From assembly GCA_018818885.1 (NCBI GenBank), contig JAHIRB010000038.1, forward strand, positions 1 to 39,434: DNA of 39,434 bases, written 5' to 3'. This stretch comes from Patescibacteria group bacterium. Its GTDB lineage: Bacteria > Patescibacteriota > Patescibacteriia > Buchananbacterales > SURF-54. Every line of letters begins with the position of its first letter. Position 1 is the first letter of the stretch. A program made the position numbers and the translations under genes. This document shows, in pieces, positions 9,401 to 17,378 of the stretch. The notes beneath the pieces were generated by a model. The model saw only the letters and a program-made list of their open reading frames with translations, was not told the origin of the DNA and did not search any database.

Positions 9401-11847
9401 GGCGAGACACAGCAACAATTCCAAACATTGCAACTTTCCTGACAAATATATGTACTAATAATTTTGCTATATCAAATGTTTCGGATTCAGATGGTGATGG
9501 AGTGCTTGATAATGTAGATAATTGTCCGCCATCTATGTGTGCAATTCCAACTTTTTGCTATAACCCAACCCAAGATGATTTTGGTGATAATGATGATATT
9601 GGGGATGTATGCGATCCTTGCCCAAATGATTTAAATAACGATAAAGATGGAGATGGAATTTGTGGTGATGCAGATAACTGCGCAAATATTTATAATCCAG
9701 ATCAACAAGATTTAGATGGTGATACATATGGAGATTTGTGTGATAATAATTGTCAGGGTGATACTGATAGTGATAATGTTTGTGATGAAATAGATAACTG
9801 CCCTAATGTCTACAACCCTCCGCCTGCTAACCCTGCTGTAGATTGTGCAGGTGGCGCAGGTGCTGTTAATGCAGAAGGTCAGTGTGATACGGATATTATC
9901 CAAGATTATGTGTTTGGACATCAGTGGCCAAACGGAGAATGGATGGGTGATGCCTGTGATCCATGTACTGATGTAGATGCCGATGGCCGGGCGGATATTG
10001 ATAGCGGTGCCAGAATATGCCAAATGGATAACTGTCCTGCCACAGAAACATGCACAGGTGCAGATCCTGCTGGTTTATGTCCAACCGGACACGCTTGCTG
10101 TAACCCGTATCAGGAAGATTTTGATAATGATTTAATAGGTTTTGTTTGTGATTATTGTATTGATGTTGATGGTGATGGTTATGGTGATGATGATGGCTAT
10201 GGTAACTCTACACATCCTTTTGCTGGTCACAATAGTGAATGTCCAGGTGTCATTGATGCCAGCCAAGATAATTGCCCCAGTATTTATAATCCAGCACAAA
10301 TGGATTGTGATGAAAACGGGGTTGGTGATGCTTGCGACGTACCCTTGCTTGATAGTGATGCTGCTTATGATACAGATTTTGCGCCTGGTGTTTGCATTGA
10401 GTTTCCAATTGAAGTACTTTCAGATTCAAGTTTATTTGATGATATGGTTTTTTGGTATCGTTTAGACGAAGGTTATACCCTATCTAGCGAAGTTAAAGAT
10501 TATTCAGAAAATAATTACGATGCTCAATTCCCTTGCAATACTGATGGTAGATGTGATGGTTGGTGTCCGTCATCTTGTGGAATAATTGATGACCCAGATT
10601 GCGACCCTGCGGGCTGTTGCGGCAATGCTATGGTAGAAGGTATAGAAGATTGTGATGGCGGAGATGAAATAGTAGAAGTTGTGTTTGTTTTTGATACTTC
10701 AGGCTCAATGAACGATGAAGCAACAATTTTTTGTAGTGTAATTGATATGGTAGTCAATACTTTTCCTTCAGATTTGGTAACTTATAAAGTATTGGGTATC
10801 AGTGAAGATTTCCCTACGGATTGGGATTTAACTTGCGATGATGGTTATGTTCTAAATGAATATGCTGGTAACATTCTTTATTCAGATGATCCATGCAGTG
10901 ATGGTGATTGTGGAAAAGAACACTGGGCACCAGCAATAGCTGATATTTCTAGATATGAAGATTGGCAAAGTGATTTAAGGGCAGTTGTAGTTTTGGCAGA
11001 CGAAGGACCTTTTGGTGGTAATCCATGGACCACTGATGATAGCTTGTATTTAGCGCTGTCAAGAGATTTAGCCATAGAAAATAATGTTAGAACTTTTATA
11101 TTGATGGCATCAGGGTATGATCCATCTTATGAAGCAGAAACTAGTGCCGCTATGGTAGCAACAGGTGGTCAGGCAGTATGGCTCACTGGCGGAGATTCAA
11201 TGGAATGCGTAATATATGATGTTTTCAGGCAATTTTTATGCAGAAGTGATTGTACTTTATACCCAGATTGCGCTAGTGGATCATGTCCTGATACTATTTG
11301 TGGTTTAGGCGAAGATTGCAGTTCGTGTATAGTTGATTGCGGTGCGTGTGTTTGCGGTAACTCATTGGAAGAGGCAGGAGAAAGTTGTGATGATGGTGGA
11401 ACAGGTGGTAACTTTGATTGGTGCAGTGATTCTTGTTGCGAAGCATATTATGATAGTAATATTAGTTTACGGTCAGATGATAAGAATGATGCCGGAGTAG
11501 ACCCGTTAAATCCAAGTAATTTTCCTGCTGGTTGGTATCAAGCAATAGTACAAGAAGGTGGGTGGACTGCAGACGACGATGCGTCTCCTGAGTGTTATAA
11601 TTCTTTACTGACAATATCTTATAATGATGGCGTAGGTTATACTATCACAACTGCCGGGGATCCTACCTGTTTTGATGAACGAAGGGATGCAGAAGATAAT
11701 GTAGAAAGTAGTGATGGTTTTCCCAGCACAAAATTTTATCATAATGGTGGTAATCTTTATGTTTGGTTGTACGATTCAGATGGCGATGAAGGTAATAATA
11801 GAGGTGACTTGGAATATAATATTTTTGAATGTGCTAGTGGACCATAA
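3481..11847 (+). CDS. Giant 2788-residue multidomain secreted surface protein (DUF4215, Big_5-like, LamG x2, TSP3, VWA)
   Basis: N-terminal signal peptide (about 1-23, hydrophobic LITTLLLTSVIIGASAYA). Domains in order: four DUF4215/Myxo-disulfide-like repeats at about 118-330 (CGNGRREPGEDCDDGN type); Ig-like Big_5-type units around 395-830 interrupted by a recurring four-Cys insert (first near 439); LamG/concanavalin-like domains at about 1287-1500 and 1613-1837 (YWRFEEGSG, GFWPFAEGDG); a stretch resembling a pseudopilin globular domain at about 1840-1980; TSP3 Ca-binding repeats at about 2001-2290; a VWA domain from about 2393 with MIDAS motif DTSGSMN; a Cys-rich linker; and a C-terminal domain (about 2652-2788) shared with the next gene. 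LamG and VWA domains commonly bind glycans or proteins, so adhesion or cell contact is the likely role (inference). No sortase motif or terminal membrane helix is evident. Confidence 0.88.
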   Translation: MKKYLITTLLLTSVIIGASAYATTYLLQGWTYLPNSTWGAYSNLRVYEDDGTGPVFITESPRIYTVNQWVMQQLIFSTSNPTFIPYYEIFFGNASPGDELYVDNVYFGEISTNCCGNNVTEVGEDCDDGNVLSGDYCSDICLNEGGSFNTPSCGNGIVERYGNPTDEECDNRGEPNGNDSDGCTDWCTFTGSIYGISLCGDGIIGVGEECDDGEFATGIPPAADDGCTSSSLDIFTPPCSAQLTEYDCSVTHGENCYWEFGVGPCRVRPCRRVSAGFPYDDPEGDFGNTNYGLSICGNGRREPGEDCDDGNKASGDGCYGTENPGVNPPCTNEGSLYETLPPNIGPYQLVLTGNGSAPIDFTYIQAAAVDPISNFSVAGEAYLKVVKQTPLFQITQHTPQDNQTEVCMDQPVELITTQQIQETVPGSYIPKLSTRYAACVGGDNHGLHCTLPADCSTGGGVCVLNDNIVVYKMTGYCDGDSTVICTSSAECGADTCDYLDPTRNLASDGIFEFSDNLTAHFVPPAFGHCSGNDDLICETDTDCTGVGTCESYNNWWWPNAIYEVYVSIAPSTDLVYSINNEILNCSNEDSDNGMCEFTFTTSDHVCYAPRVIEIIPQDGQTVCRNASITTIFNQAMDTNSILDVNASGQYENFILTECPGDASTCPAVPNPANNLISDKVCQGGENNGLLCFKNDDCGFEGTCRTNGIQYLPHSESSEVRIGAYNYGYCGIASSNYGAICEDNTECTGFDCLSMGFLNYLEENRYYQMYVRGAPLGLLSEFGIPLGDYMTCTGGASNGQICGNDDDCGAGSCDIVGPDVVWTFRTNDNFCQCDKLDIEITRDSDEPILTYRDFYTCAGDSCSDDAANVANLPDMSGNQHIYTATCYDTSIPNQEPTQVTVDEYIWRDLDYQNVIVINEITPQGPSAYVTPYSKDGNAYVEVKAVTNIEGFGQTSATSQVDVTVFICENPWPTLDEFPFSDPQSINSSCDQIPAGSCPVLNFDLFYCRDNGGVGLSDDLPALETNPIVIGELGTKLKEYFFLNRSRSQGLLVDSQNGDETVGTYGDCFEFDETESWAGCLRAPGALPNGSSLVYSFDFPYEGDYQLNISSLNQFDPNGSSNYQPQDLSAFNVSHNFNVYLTQLGVESYVGTINAQATDQITTNSLQLLGVQPVSSEVRIEWLGECFGGDFHGYSCQDESVCDAGVVDGTCSAFYEDPDASPNTGDEFDANPFITEVSIGFGELLANDAIGVRVMQNPNNLNPYTWYISGITPDGQVCFEDDVAAPVSSQNLEAYWRFEEGSGITATDSTGNNNDGTLQNGVNWVEGFSRFSASFDNASNQYISVSPSVSLNNVNTEVTLAAWVNFADLSSDHTIFNRSMNGGNDALWFGFTPDWGGRSGLGFVLNDQQLLYEFDPSPPAPAEPVIRTSIWNHVAATWDGNFVKIYLNGDEVARSIITDPDIVNLTTGNFYIGADNAVSSFFNGVIDEARVYSRALAENEVSQLALVKPCRFNVPNRGTDITTVDGYQAVRDGRTVYVGATNLASGTLFTNIYLMSYNQDAAPQTIEIFNRLIKNWNFNNNTDILNARVCFLTQEPCTNDLECSLEENPLAQDSALVGFWPFAEGDGVRAADFSGENNNGTLQPLSSTTMWTYGRQSYGLQLNGSDEYVYVPNSNDLSVGSNESFTVALWANTGDRTLTQFEVLAQKRSNVVADGLPGWHLGVNDTTGEANFSIDDGPNNPAILGTKDMSDGNWHFVVGVRDTTLDELRIYVDGQEDNLAVSDTTTGSLSNSQDLRFGRNFQDASLANMFNGKLDEVMIFKRALSEEEIQAIFFSAGGGMCRSDKEKIIRDTKRYGDIRDIELFSKEYQVINGRYPTLDAGTYVARNTISVWPSWSQNLQSQLSQTQIYSTIGQGMPVDPINRIIGCSEPFNSTTCWNETNLSFACPLASYVYVYYTDLDTYFATTYFEYGGTGTWRDTATIPNIATFLTNICTNNFAISNVSDSDGDGVLDNVDNCPPSMCAIPTFCYNPTQDDFGDNDDIGDVCDPCPNDLNNDKDGDGICGDADNCANIYNPDQQDLDGDTYGDLCDNNCQGDTDSDNVCDEIDNCPNVYNPPPANPAVDCAGGAGAVNAEGQCDTDIIQDYVFGHQWPNGEWMGDACDPCTDVDADGRADIDSGARICQMDNCPATETCTGADPAGLCPTGHACCNPYQEDFDNDLIGFVCDYCIDVDGDGYGDDDGYGNSTHPFAGHNSECPGVIDASQDNCPSIYNPAQMDCDENGVGDACDVPLLDSDAAYDTDFAPGVCIEFPIEVLSDSSLFDDMVFWYRLDEGYTLSSEVKDYSENNYDAQFPCNTDGRCDGWCPSSCGIIDDPDCDPAGCCGNAMVEGIEDCDGGDEIVEVVFVFDTSGSMNDEATIFCSVIDMVVNTFPSDLVTYKVLGISEDFPTDWDLTCDDGYVLNEYAGNILYSDDPCSDGDCGKEHWAPAIADISRYEDWQSDLRAVVVLADEGPFGGNPWTTDDSLYLALSRDLAIENNVRTFILMASGYDPSYEAETSAAMVATGGQAVWLTGGDSMECVIYDVFRQFLCRSDCTLYPDCASGSCPDTICGLGEDCSSCIVDCGACVCGNSLEEAGESCDDGGTGGNFDWCSDSCCEAYYDSNISLRSDDKNDAGVDPLNPSNFPAGWYQAIVQEGGWTADDDASPECYNSLLTISYNDGVGYTITTAGDPTCFDERRDAEDNVESSDGFPSTKFYHNGGNLYVWLYDSDGDEGNNRGDLEYNIFECASGP

Positions 11848-11868
11848 TTTAATGAAATCTAAATAATT

Positions 11869-14751
11869 ATGATTTTGGTAAAAAATAAAAATAGTCGTTA
11901 TTTTATTTACCCGGTATTAGTTATTTTAATATTACTTATTTTTGTTTATTGTTATATTCAAATTCAGTTGTCTCAAGCTGCTTGGTTGGGCACTAATTAT
12001 ATTATTGATTCTAAGTTGGGAACACATGCTTTAGAATTTGAAGGCGCAAGTAACCATTATTTAACAGTTGAAAACAGCGATAGTATCAATTTTAGCACAA
12101 CCCAAAGTTTTACTATTTCCTTATGGTTTAGAACATCAATGGATGAATTAATGGCAATAATTGGTAAGACAAACGGGGGAGGAGGACTTTTATGGGGCTT
12201 GTATACGACTGCCCTAGGCGAAGTAAATTTTGATATCCCAACAGAATGTGATATATCTTCTTTGGATTTTTATAATGACGGCACTTGGCATAATATAATT
12301 GCAATTAGAGATGCTGATATTCAAACCTGCCAATTATTTGTTGATAATGTTTTAGTTGATGAAACAAGTATTACTTCTACTAATTTATCAAGTACTGATT
12401 ATATTACTATTGCTCAGATCAATGGCGAAGATCGTTATGTTGGTTTTTTAGATGATGTTCGTCTATATAACAAAGCTTTAACAGCAGACGAAAGGTTAAG
12501 ATTGTTTGATCCTAATTTAGAACTTACTTTATGGCAGTATTGTTATGATGGTTATCAATGTACTGGTGGTACGTTTTGTGATGATAGTTTAAATTTTCCA
12601 TTAGCAGATGTCTGTGATCCATGTACTGACCCTGATCTAGATCAAATTTGTAGCGACGGGGATTTTAGCGAGATCGCCGGTGATAATCCCTGTAAAGATC
12701 ACCAAACAGAAGAATGTGACGACAACTGCCCAGAAGCATTTAATCCAGACCAAATTGATTCTAATAGTAACGGTATGGGTGATGCCTGCGATTATTGCGG
12801 CGCAGATCCTTTAGGCGATGCTGACGGCGATACTGTTTGCGGGTCTGCAGACAATTGTCCAGATGTATTTAATAATAATCAAGCTGATTATGATCTAGAC
12901 AACATAGGTGATGCCTGCGATAATTGTCCAAATCTAAGTAACATTACACAAAATGATTCGGATAGTGATAGTCTTGGTGATATCTGCGATAATTGTCCAA
13001 ATGATCCTAACCCTGGCCAGGAAAATATGGATGGTGATTTTGAAGGGGATGCCTGCGATCCATGTAATAGTGTTGTATTTAATTCCGGTTTTAACGAAGG
13101 TATTTATAGTGCTAGCTGGTTTGTAACTTCTCCAGGCGCTAGTAGCGATTTGACCCTTCCTTGGTGTAGTGGTTTTGAATGGTTGGAAATGTTTATTGAA
13201 ACAGATGTAGAGGAACAAGATTTAGCAGTTGTATTTGTAACCGATACTTCTGGCTCTATGGGTACAAATACTGTACCTGATTGCGGAATTGGTGATAGTA
13301 ACCCCGATACTCGCATGGTTTGCGCTATACAAGCTGTGTCAAACAGCATTGTAGATATATTTAATAGTGATGGCAGTTCTTTAATTGGCGTTGTTGAGTT
13401 TAATTCAGGTGTAATATCTGATTCAGGTATACTATTATCTGCTGCTTTCGAAAATGATTTACTAAATAATTCAACTTATGGAGTCAATAATTACAGTGCT
13501 ACTGGTAGTACTTATACATATCAAGCTTTAGAAAGAGCAGATGCTATGCTAAATGATCCTTCATTAATTAATCATCGTAAGGTTATTGTTCTACTTTCAG
13601 ATGGAGAACCAACCAATGATTACGATCCAATTTGGGATACTGGCACACCAAATCTTATCCAACAAATTATAGAAAATAATAATATAGAAATATTTACAAT
13701 TGCTGTAACCACTTATACAGATATGCACGAAAGAATGTGTGATTGGTCTTCTGATAGTAATTATATGTATCATTCAAGTATTACAGATAGTGATAATCCA
13801 GACGCAGAAGATCTAATAGATCCAAATGAATGTTTAAGCCCTTCTAATGATTATGCATATGCTGGTGCTGACATTGCATTATTTTACGCTGAAATTATTG
13901 CAGGTATTACAGCATCTGTAGACCTAAATATTAGTATTTGTGATTCAACCACAATTACTAATGATGGCTGGCATAATATTTATTGTGGTGATATATTATG
14001 TACAGAAGATGCAGCTACTGTAATCCCTGTTGATGTAGATATTATTGGAGGAAGTGGAAGTGTCACTTTAAGCTACCCGCAGTTTCATGTCTGTCAAGCA
14101 GGCGGTTGTTATGACCCAGATGGAGATGTGTATGGCATAGGAGATAGTTGCAGTGTCTATCCAGATAGCTGTCCTTTCTTATTAAATGGTCAAGTTGATA
14201 GTAATTTTAATGGCTGGGGAGATGCGTGTGAGGTAGGTGTAGTTGCGTGTGTTCCTGATGGATGTAATAATAACTGTCCTGCCGATTGTGTCGCTCTAGA
14301 TGATCCTGATTGTTCGGGTACTGGTTGTTGTGGTGATGATACTTGTGATATTGGAGAAGATTCAAATAATTGTATGCAAGATTGTCCAATAATTATCACA
14401 AGAAGTTCAACAGATCCTAATCATACTAATACTACCATGCCTGCAGGTTCTTTACTTGGCACTTTTCCTGCAGGTGATTATCGCATAGAATACTATCAAA
14501 GTGCTCACACTTTTAACACTAGTGTCGGTGCATGGAATACTGAAGTAACAGTTAGTTATAATGATGGTACTGCCAGTATTGAGGTGGGAGATAGAACAGA
14601 TCAAGCCACTAAGGCTATTGCAGAAGCTGCAGGTGCAGCAAGCCCACCGGTTAATTTTACTCATACAGGAGGTGATGTCTACGTATGGATTAATGATTTT
14701 CCTCTTACTGATAATTTTGATGCAACACTAGTAGCATTATATAGTCAATAA
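11869..14751 (+). CDS. 960-residue secreted LamG-TSP3-VWA surface protein
   Basis: N-terminal membrane segment or uncleaved signal (about 12-32). A LamG-like domain at about 40-215 (NFSTTQSFTISLWFRT, ADERLRLFDPN); TSP3 Ca-binding repeats at about 235-410 (DSDSLGDICDNCPNDPNPGQ); a VWA domain from about 450 with MIDAS motif DTSGSMG near 459; a second short TSP3 stretch; a CGDDTCDIGEDSNNC Cys motif; and a C-terminal domain (about 842-960) related to the end of the preceding giant protein. It begins 21 bp after that gene and reads like a shorter paralogue with the same domain set. Probable function: calcium-dependent surface adhesion or sensing, inferred from domain content alone. Confidence 0.85.
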   Translation: MILVKNKNSRYFIYPVLVILILLIFVYCYIQIQLSQAAWLGTNYIIDSKLGTHALEFEGASNHYLTVENSDSINFSTTQSFTISLWFRTSMDELMAIIGKTNGGGGLLWGLYTTALGEVNFDIPTECDISSLDFYNDGTWHNIIAIRDADIQTCQLFVDNVLVDETSITSTNLSSTDYITIAQINGEDRYVGFLDDVRLYNKALTADERLRLFDPNLELTLWQYCYDGYQCTGGTFCDDSLNFPLADVCDPCTDPDLDQICSDGDFSEIAGDNPCKDHQTEECDDNCPEAFNPDQIDSNSNGMGDACDYCGADPLGDADGDTVCGSADNCPDVFNNNQADYDLDNIGDACDNCPNLSNITQNDSDSDSLGDICDNCPNDPNPGQENMDGDFEGDACDPCNSVVFNSGFNEGIYSASWFVTSPGASSDLTLPWCSGFEWLEMFIETDVEEQDLAVVFVTDTSGSMGTNTVPDCGIGDSNPDTRMVCAIQAVSNSIVDIFNSDGSSLIGVVEFNSGVISDSGILLSAAFENDLLNNSTYGVNNYSATGSTYTYQALERADAMLNDPSLINHRKVIVLLSDGEPTNDYDPIWDTGTPNLIQQIIENNNIEIFTIAVTTYTDMHERMCDWSSDSNYMYHSSITDSDNPDAEDLIDPNECLSPSNDYAYAGADIALFYAEIIAGITASVDLNISICDSTTITNDGWHNIYCGDILCTEDAATVIPVDVDIIGGSGSVTLSYPQFHVCQAGGCYDPDGDVYGIGDSCSVYPDSCPFLLNGQVDSNFNGWGDACEVGVVACVPDGCNNNCPADCVALDDPDCSGTGCCGDDTCDIGEDSNNCMQDCPIIITRSSTDPNHTNTTMPAGSLLGTFPAGDYRIEYYQSAHTFNTSVGAWNTEVTVSYNDGTASIEVGDRTDQATKAIAEAAGAASPPVNFTHTGGDVYVWINDFPLTDNFDATLVALYSQ

Positions 14752-14782
14752 ATATTAATATAATTTATAATTTATAAAAACT

Positions 14783-15466
14783 ATGTTCGACAATCAAAAT
14801 CAACAACCAAATCAACCTAATCAACCACAAACACCAACTCCACCACCAATACCTCAAGAAAATAAGCCACAACCAAAACCACCAGAAGACATCTTTAACG
14901 ATGTAGACAAAACTTCAAAAGATCAAGGATCTGGTTTGCCACGCCCAACTTTAAAAGCAGTTGATTCAACAGCTCAACCTACTCAACCAATGGATGATTC
15001 TCAAACTTCAGAATTAGAACCAAAACAGGGTGGCAAAGCAATAAAAACTATTATTATTGCAATTGTAGCAATCATTGGTTTAGGAGCAATCGGTGCTGCT
15101 GGTTATTTTGTTTACACCAATTATTTTAGTGGTGCAGAAGAGGCTTTAAATATTAACCAGCCGGCAGTAAATCAAAACCAACAAGTTAACCAGAATGTAA
15201 ACACAAATCAAAACACAAATATACCTCCAAAAACAGTAGATTCAGATAGGGATGGTTTAAACGACGAGGACGAAAAATTATACGGTACAGACCCAAACAA
15301 AGTTGATACTGATTCTGATGGCTTAACCGATCGTGACGAAGTAATAACTTTTGAAACAGATCCAAATAATCCAGATACAGATGCAGATGGCTTTAAAGAT
15401 GGTGATGAAATTAGAGCAGGTTATGATCCAAAAGGACCAGGCAGATTATTTGAGATTAATAATTAG
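14783..15466 (+). CDS. Pro/Gln-rich single-span membrane protein with TSP3-like Ca-binding repeats
   Basis: 227 residues. A Pro/Gln/Asn-rich, probably disordered N-terminal region (1-80) with no signal peptide precedes one transmembrane helix (about 86-111), an NQN-rich linker (about 124-148) and three acidic Ca-binding repeats beginning near 153, 175 and 198 (DSDRDGLNDEDE, DTDSDGLTDRDE, DTDADGFKDGDE). The layout implies N-inside, repeats outside. Same architecture as the products at 3015 and 15573, so these may be partners or anchors of the giant TSP3-containing proteins next door (inference). Confidence 0.8.
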   Translation: MFDNQNQQPNQPNQPQTPTPPPIPQENKPQPKPPEDIFNDVDKTSKDQGSGLPRPTLKAVDSTAQPTQPMDDSQTSELEPKQGGKAIKTIIIAIVAIIGLGAIGAAGYFVYTNYFSGAEEALNINQPAVNQNQQVNQNVNTNQNTNIPPKTVDSDRDGLNDEDEKLYGTDPNKVDTDSDGLTDRDEVITFETDPNNPDTDADGFKDGDEIRAGYDPKGPGRLFEINN

Positions 15467-15487
15467 AGCGCTAGAATAATTTTTAGA

Positions 15488-15545
15488 AATTATAACGATT
15501 GTAGTTATTAAGCGATTATAGCAACCTGTTATAATCGTTATAATT
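15488..15545. repeat. 13-bp inverted repeat between two surface-protein genes
   Basis: AATTATAACGATT at 15488-15500 and its exact complement AATCGTTATAATT at 15533-15545 enclose 32 bp. No T-run follows, so it is not a typical terminator. It could be an operator or an mRNA stem upstream of the gene at 15573. A nested alternative pairing exists (CGATTATA 15513-15520 with TATAATCG 15530-15537). Confidence 0.5.
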
Positions 15546-15572
15546 AACTATAATTAATTAAACTTATACTTC

Positions 15573-16529
15573 ATGGCAAAAAAAGAAAACAAAGAACAAA
15601 AGCCTAAATATAAAGTAGATTCAAAAACAAAGGATGCTATTCACGTGATGCCAAAACATTTTTTACAGGTTTCCAAGAAAAAAATTAATATTTGGCCAAT
15701 AATTATTATTGTGGGAGTGCTAATTATTTCCACAATAATTGTTTTTGTTGTTATGAGAATGCCAAACCAAAATCAGAATACAAACACTAACGACAACACA
15801 AACCAAAACGTCAACCAAAATCAGAATACAAACACTAACGACAACACAAACCAAAACGTCAACCAAAATCAGAATACAAACACTAACGACAACACAAACC
15901 AAAACGCTAACACCAATCAAAATACTAATATCAATACAAACACCAACACAAGAGTAAATTTACCAGGCGAACTCCCATTAGGTAGAGATGATGATGCAGA
16001 TGAACTTTCAAATTTCGAAGAATCATTATATGGTTCAACAATTGGTAACAAAGATTCAGATTCAGACGGCTATAGAGATGGAGAAGAAGTAGCGTCGGGT
16101 TACAGCCCAAAAGATGCAGGGTTAACCTTGCAAGATGCTGGTATAGTTGCCACATATAATAATGAAAACTATAGTTATGCAATTGATTATCCTTCAACTT
16201 GGATTTGGCGAGAAGTAGATAACGCAACCACTGTTGTTTTTAATACAAAAACTGGTAGCTTTATTGAGGTAAGAGTGATAGAAAATCCTATTAATTTAGA
16301 TTTGGTTCAGTTTTATATTAATCAAGTTTCTGGTTCTGCTGTTGGTCAATTACAGTCAGTCAGTGTAAATAATTTTGTAGGTGTTTTAGATTTTTTACGC
16401 TTAACTTATTTTGTAGCTAACCCAAACGATTTAAGCATGGTCTACTCAATTGTTTATAAACCTGGCAATAGAACAGCACTTGATTATTTAAAGACTTTTG
16501 AGATGATGGTTAATAGTTTTAGTAAATAA
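15573..16529 (+). CDS. Membrane-anchored Asn-rich stalk protein with PsbP-like C-terminal domain
   Basis: 318 residues. A cytoplasmic basic tail (1-38), one transmembrane helix (about 40-61), then an Asn/Gln/Thr-rich stalk (65-130) made of three identical 16-residue units encoded by a 48-bp tandem repeat. Two acidic Ca-binding-like motifs follow (DDDADELSNFEE near 140 and DSDSDGYRDGEE near 158). The C-terminal about 140 residues (YSYAIDYPSTWIW onward) resemble PsbP/DUF-type beta domains found at the end of many lipoproteins. Last gene of the surface island; ybeY begins 7 bp later. The function is unknown; a surface-displayed globular head on a Ca-binding stalk is the best reading. Confidence 0.78.
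   Translation: MAKKENKEQKPKYKVDSKTKDAIHVMPKHFLQVSKKKINIWPIIIIVGVLIISTIIVFVVMRMPNQNQNTNTNDNTNQNVNQNQNTNTNDNTNQNVNQNQNTNTNDNTNQNANTNQNTNINTNTNTRVNLPGELPLGRDDDADELSNFEESLYGSTIGNKDSDSDGYRDGEEVASGYSPKDAGLTLQDAGIVATYNNENYSYAIDYPSTWIWREVDNATTVVFNTKTGSFIEVRVIENPINLDLVQFYINQVSGSAVGQLQSVSVNNFVGVLDFLRLTYFVANPNDLSMVYSIVYKPGNRTALDYLKTFEMMVNSFSK
15765..15908 (+). repeat. Three tandem 48-bp coding repeats (NQN-rich stalk)
   Basis: Units begin at 15765, 15813 and 15861 and encode NQNQNTNTNDNTNQNV. They are identical at the DNA level apart from the final bases of unit 3, where Val changes to Ala. Near-perfect nucleotide identity points to recent expansion, so stalk length is probably variable between strains. 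Confidence 0.95.
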
Positions 16530-16536
16530 TAGTAAT

Positions 16537-16968
16537 ATGGTAGAAATAGAAATTAATTATCAAGCTGGTAAAATTGTAAAAAAAAAGTTTTTAGAAGATT
16601 TAGCCAATAGCACTTTCAAATTATTAAAGATAAAGGGCAAGCAAAAAATTTCTTTAGGTTTAGTTACTAATGCAGAAATCAAAAAAAATAATCGAATTTA
16701 TCGAAAAAAAAATAAAGTAACAGATGTTTTGAGTTTTTCAGAAAAGGATCAGAAATTTTGTTTTCCCACAGAAAAAAATTATCTAGGAGAAATTCTAATT
16801 TGTTATTCGCAAGCAGTGTTGCAAGCAAAAAAATATAATAAGACAGTCAAAGAAGAATTATCTTTACTTTTTGTTCACGGTTTGTTACATCTGTTAGGGT
16901 ACGACCATCAAAAACAAAAAGATCATGCAAAAATGAAAAAGTTAGAGCAAGATATTCTATCAAAATAA
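16537..16968 (+). CDS. ybeY: Endoribonuclease YbeY (rRNA maturation factor)
   Basis: 143 residues, typical length. The diagnostic zinc-binding motif H-x3-H-x5-H is present as HGLLHLLGYDH (His 114, 118, 124), and the family signature LSFSE occurs near residue 65. YbeY is a single-strand-specific metallo-endoribonuclease involved in 16S rRNA 3'-end maturation and ribosome quality control in the cytoplasm. It follows the surface island by 7 bp and precedes dgkA by 9 bp, an order common in bacteria where ybeY, dgkA and cell-division genes are close. Confidence 0.93.
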   Translation: MVEIEINYQAGKIVKKKFLEDLANSTFKLLKIKGKQKISLGLVTNAEIKKNNRIYRKKNKVTDVLSFSEKDQKFCFPTEKNYLGEILICYSQAVLQAKKYNKTVKEELSLLFVHGLLHLLGYDHQKQKDHAKMKKLEQDILSK

Positions 16969-16977
16969 AACTTAAAT

Positions 16978-17334
16978 ATGGTAAATATTAAAAAATTAAG
17001 AAAAAGTTTTAAACAAGCTTTTAAGGGGTTGAAGTGGACACTAAAAGAACAGCAGAATTTTAGGATTCAAGTGAGCATTGCGATATTGGTAGTATTGTTA
17101 GCTGTAGTCTTGAGGGTTAAAGTCATTGATTTTGTTATTTTACTAATATTAATATTGATAGTCTTAATATTAGAACTAATCAACACTGCTTTTGAGAGAA
17201 TTGTTGATATCTTAAAACCTAGAATTCATCAATATGCTGAAATAATTAAGGACATTTTAGCTGGATGTGTGCTTTTAGCTAGTATGGTTGCGATAATTGC
17301 AGGAATATTGATTTTTTGGCCTTATATATTTTAA
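16978..17334 (+). CDS. dgkA: Diacylglycerol/undecaprenol kinase family membrane protein
   Basis: 118 residues with three hydrophobic helices (about 38-58, 60-78, 95-117), the expected DgkA topology. The family motif ELINTAFERIVD and a downstream KDILAGCVLLAS segment contain the conserved Glu/Asn/Asp residues of the active site. Gram-positive-type members phosphorylate undecaprenol; proteobacterial members use diacylglycerol; the substrate here cannot be told from sequence. Either role recycles lipid carriers for envelope synthesis. It sits 9 bp after ybeY and is probably in the same operon. Confidence 0.9.
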   Translation: MVNIKKLRKSFKQAFKGLKWTLKEQQNFRIQVSIAILVVLLAVVLRVKVIDFVILLILILIVLILELINTAFERIVDILKPRIHQYAEIIKDILAGCVLLASMVAIIAGILIFWPYIF

Positions 17335-17378
17335 ATTTACCATTGCCAAATGGTCAAACGGTGTGTTAAAATAATACT

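Noticed and set aside
15765..15908. CRISPR array
   Set aside because: Repeats are contiguous, in frame and coding, with no spacers or cas genes.
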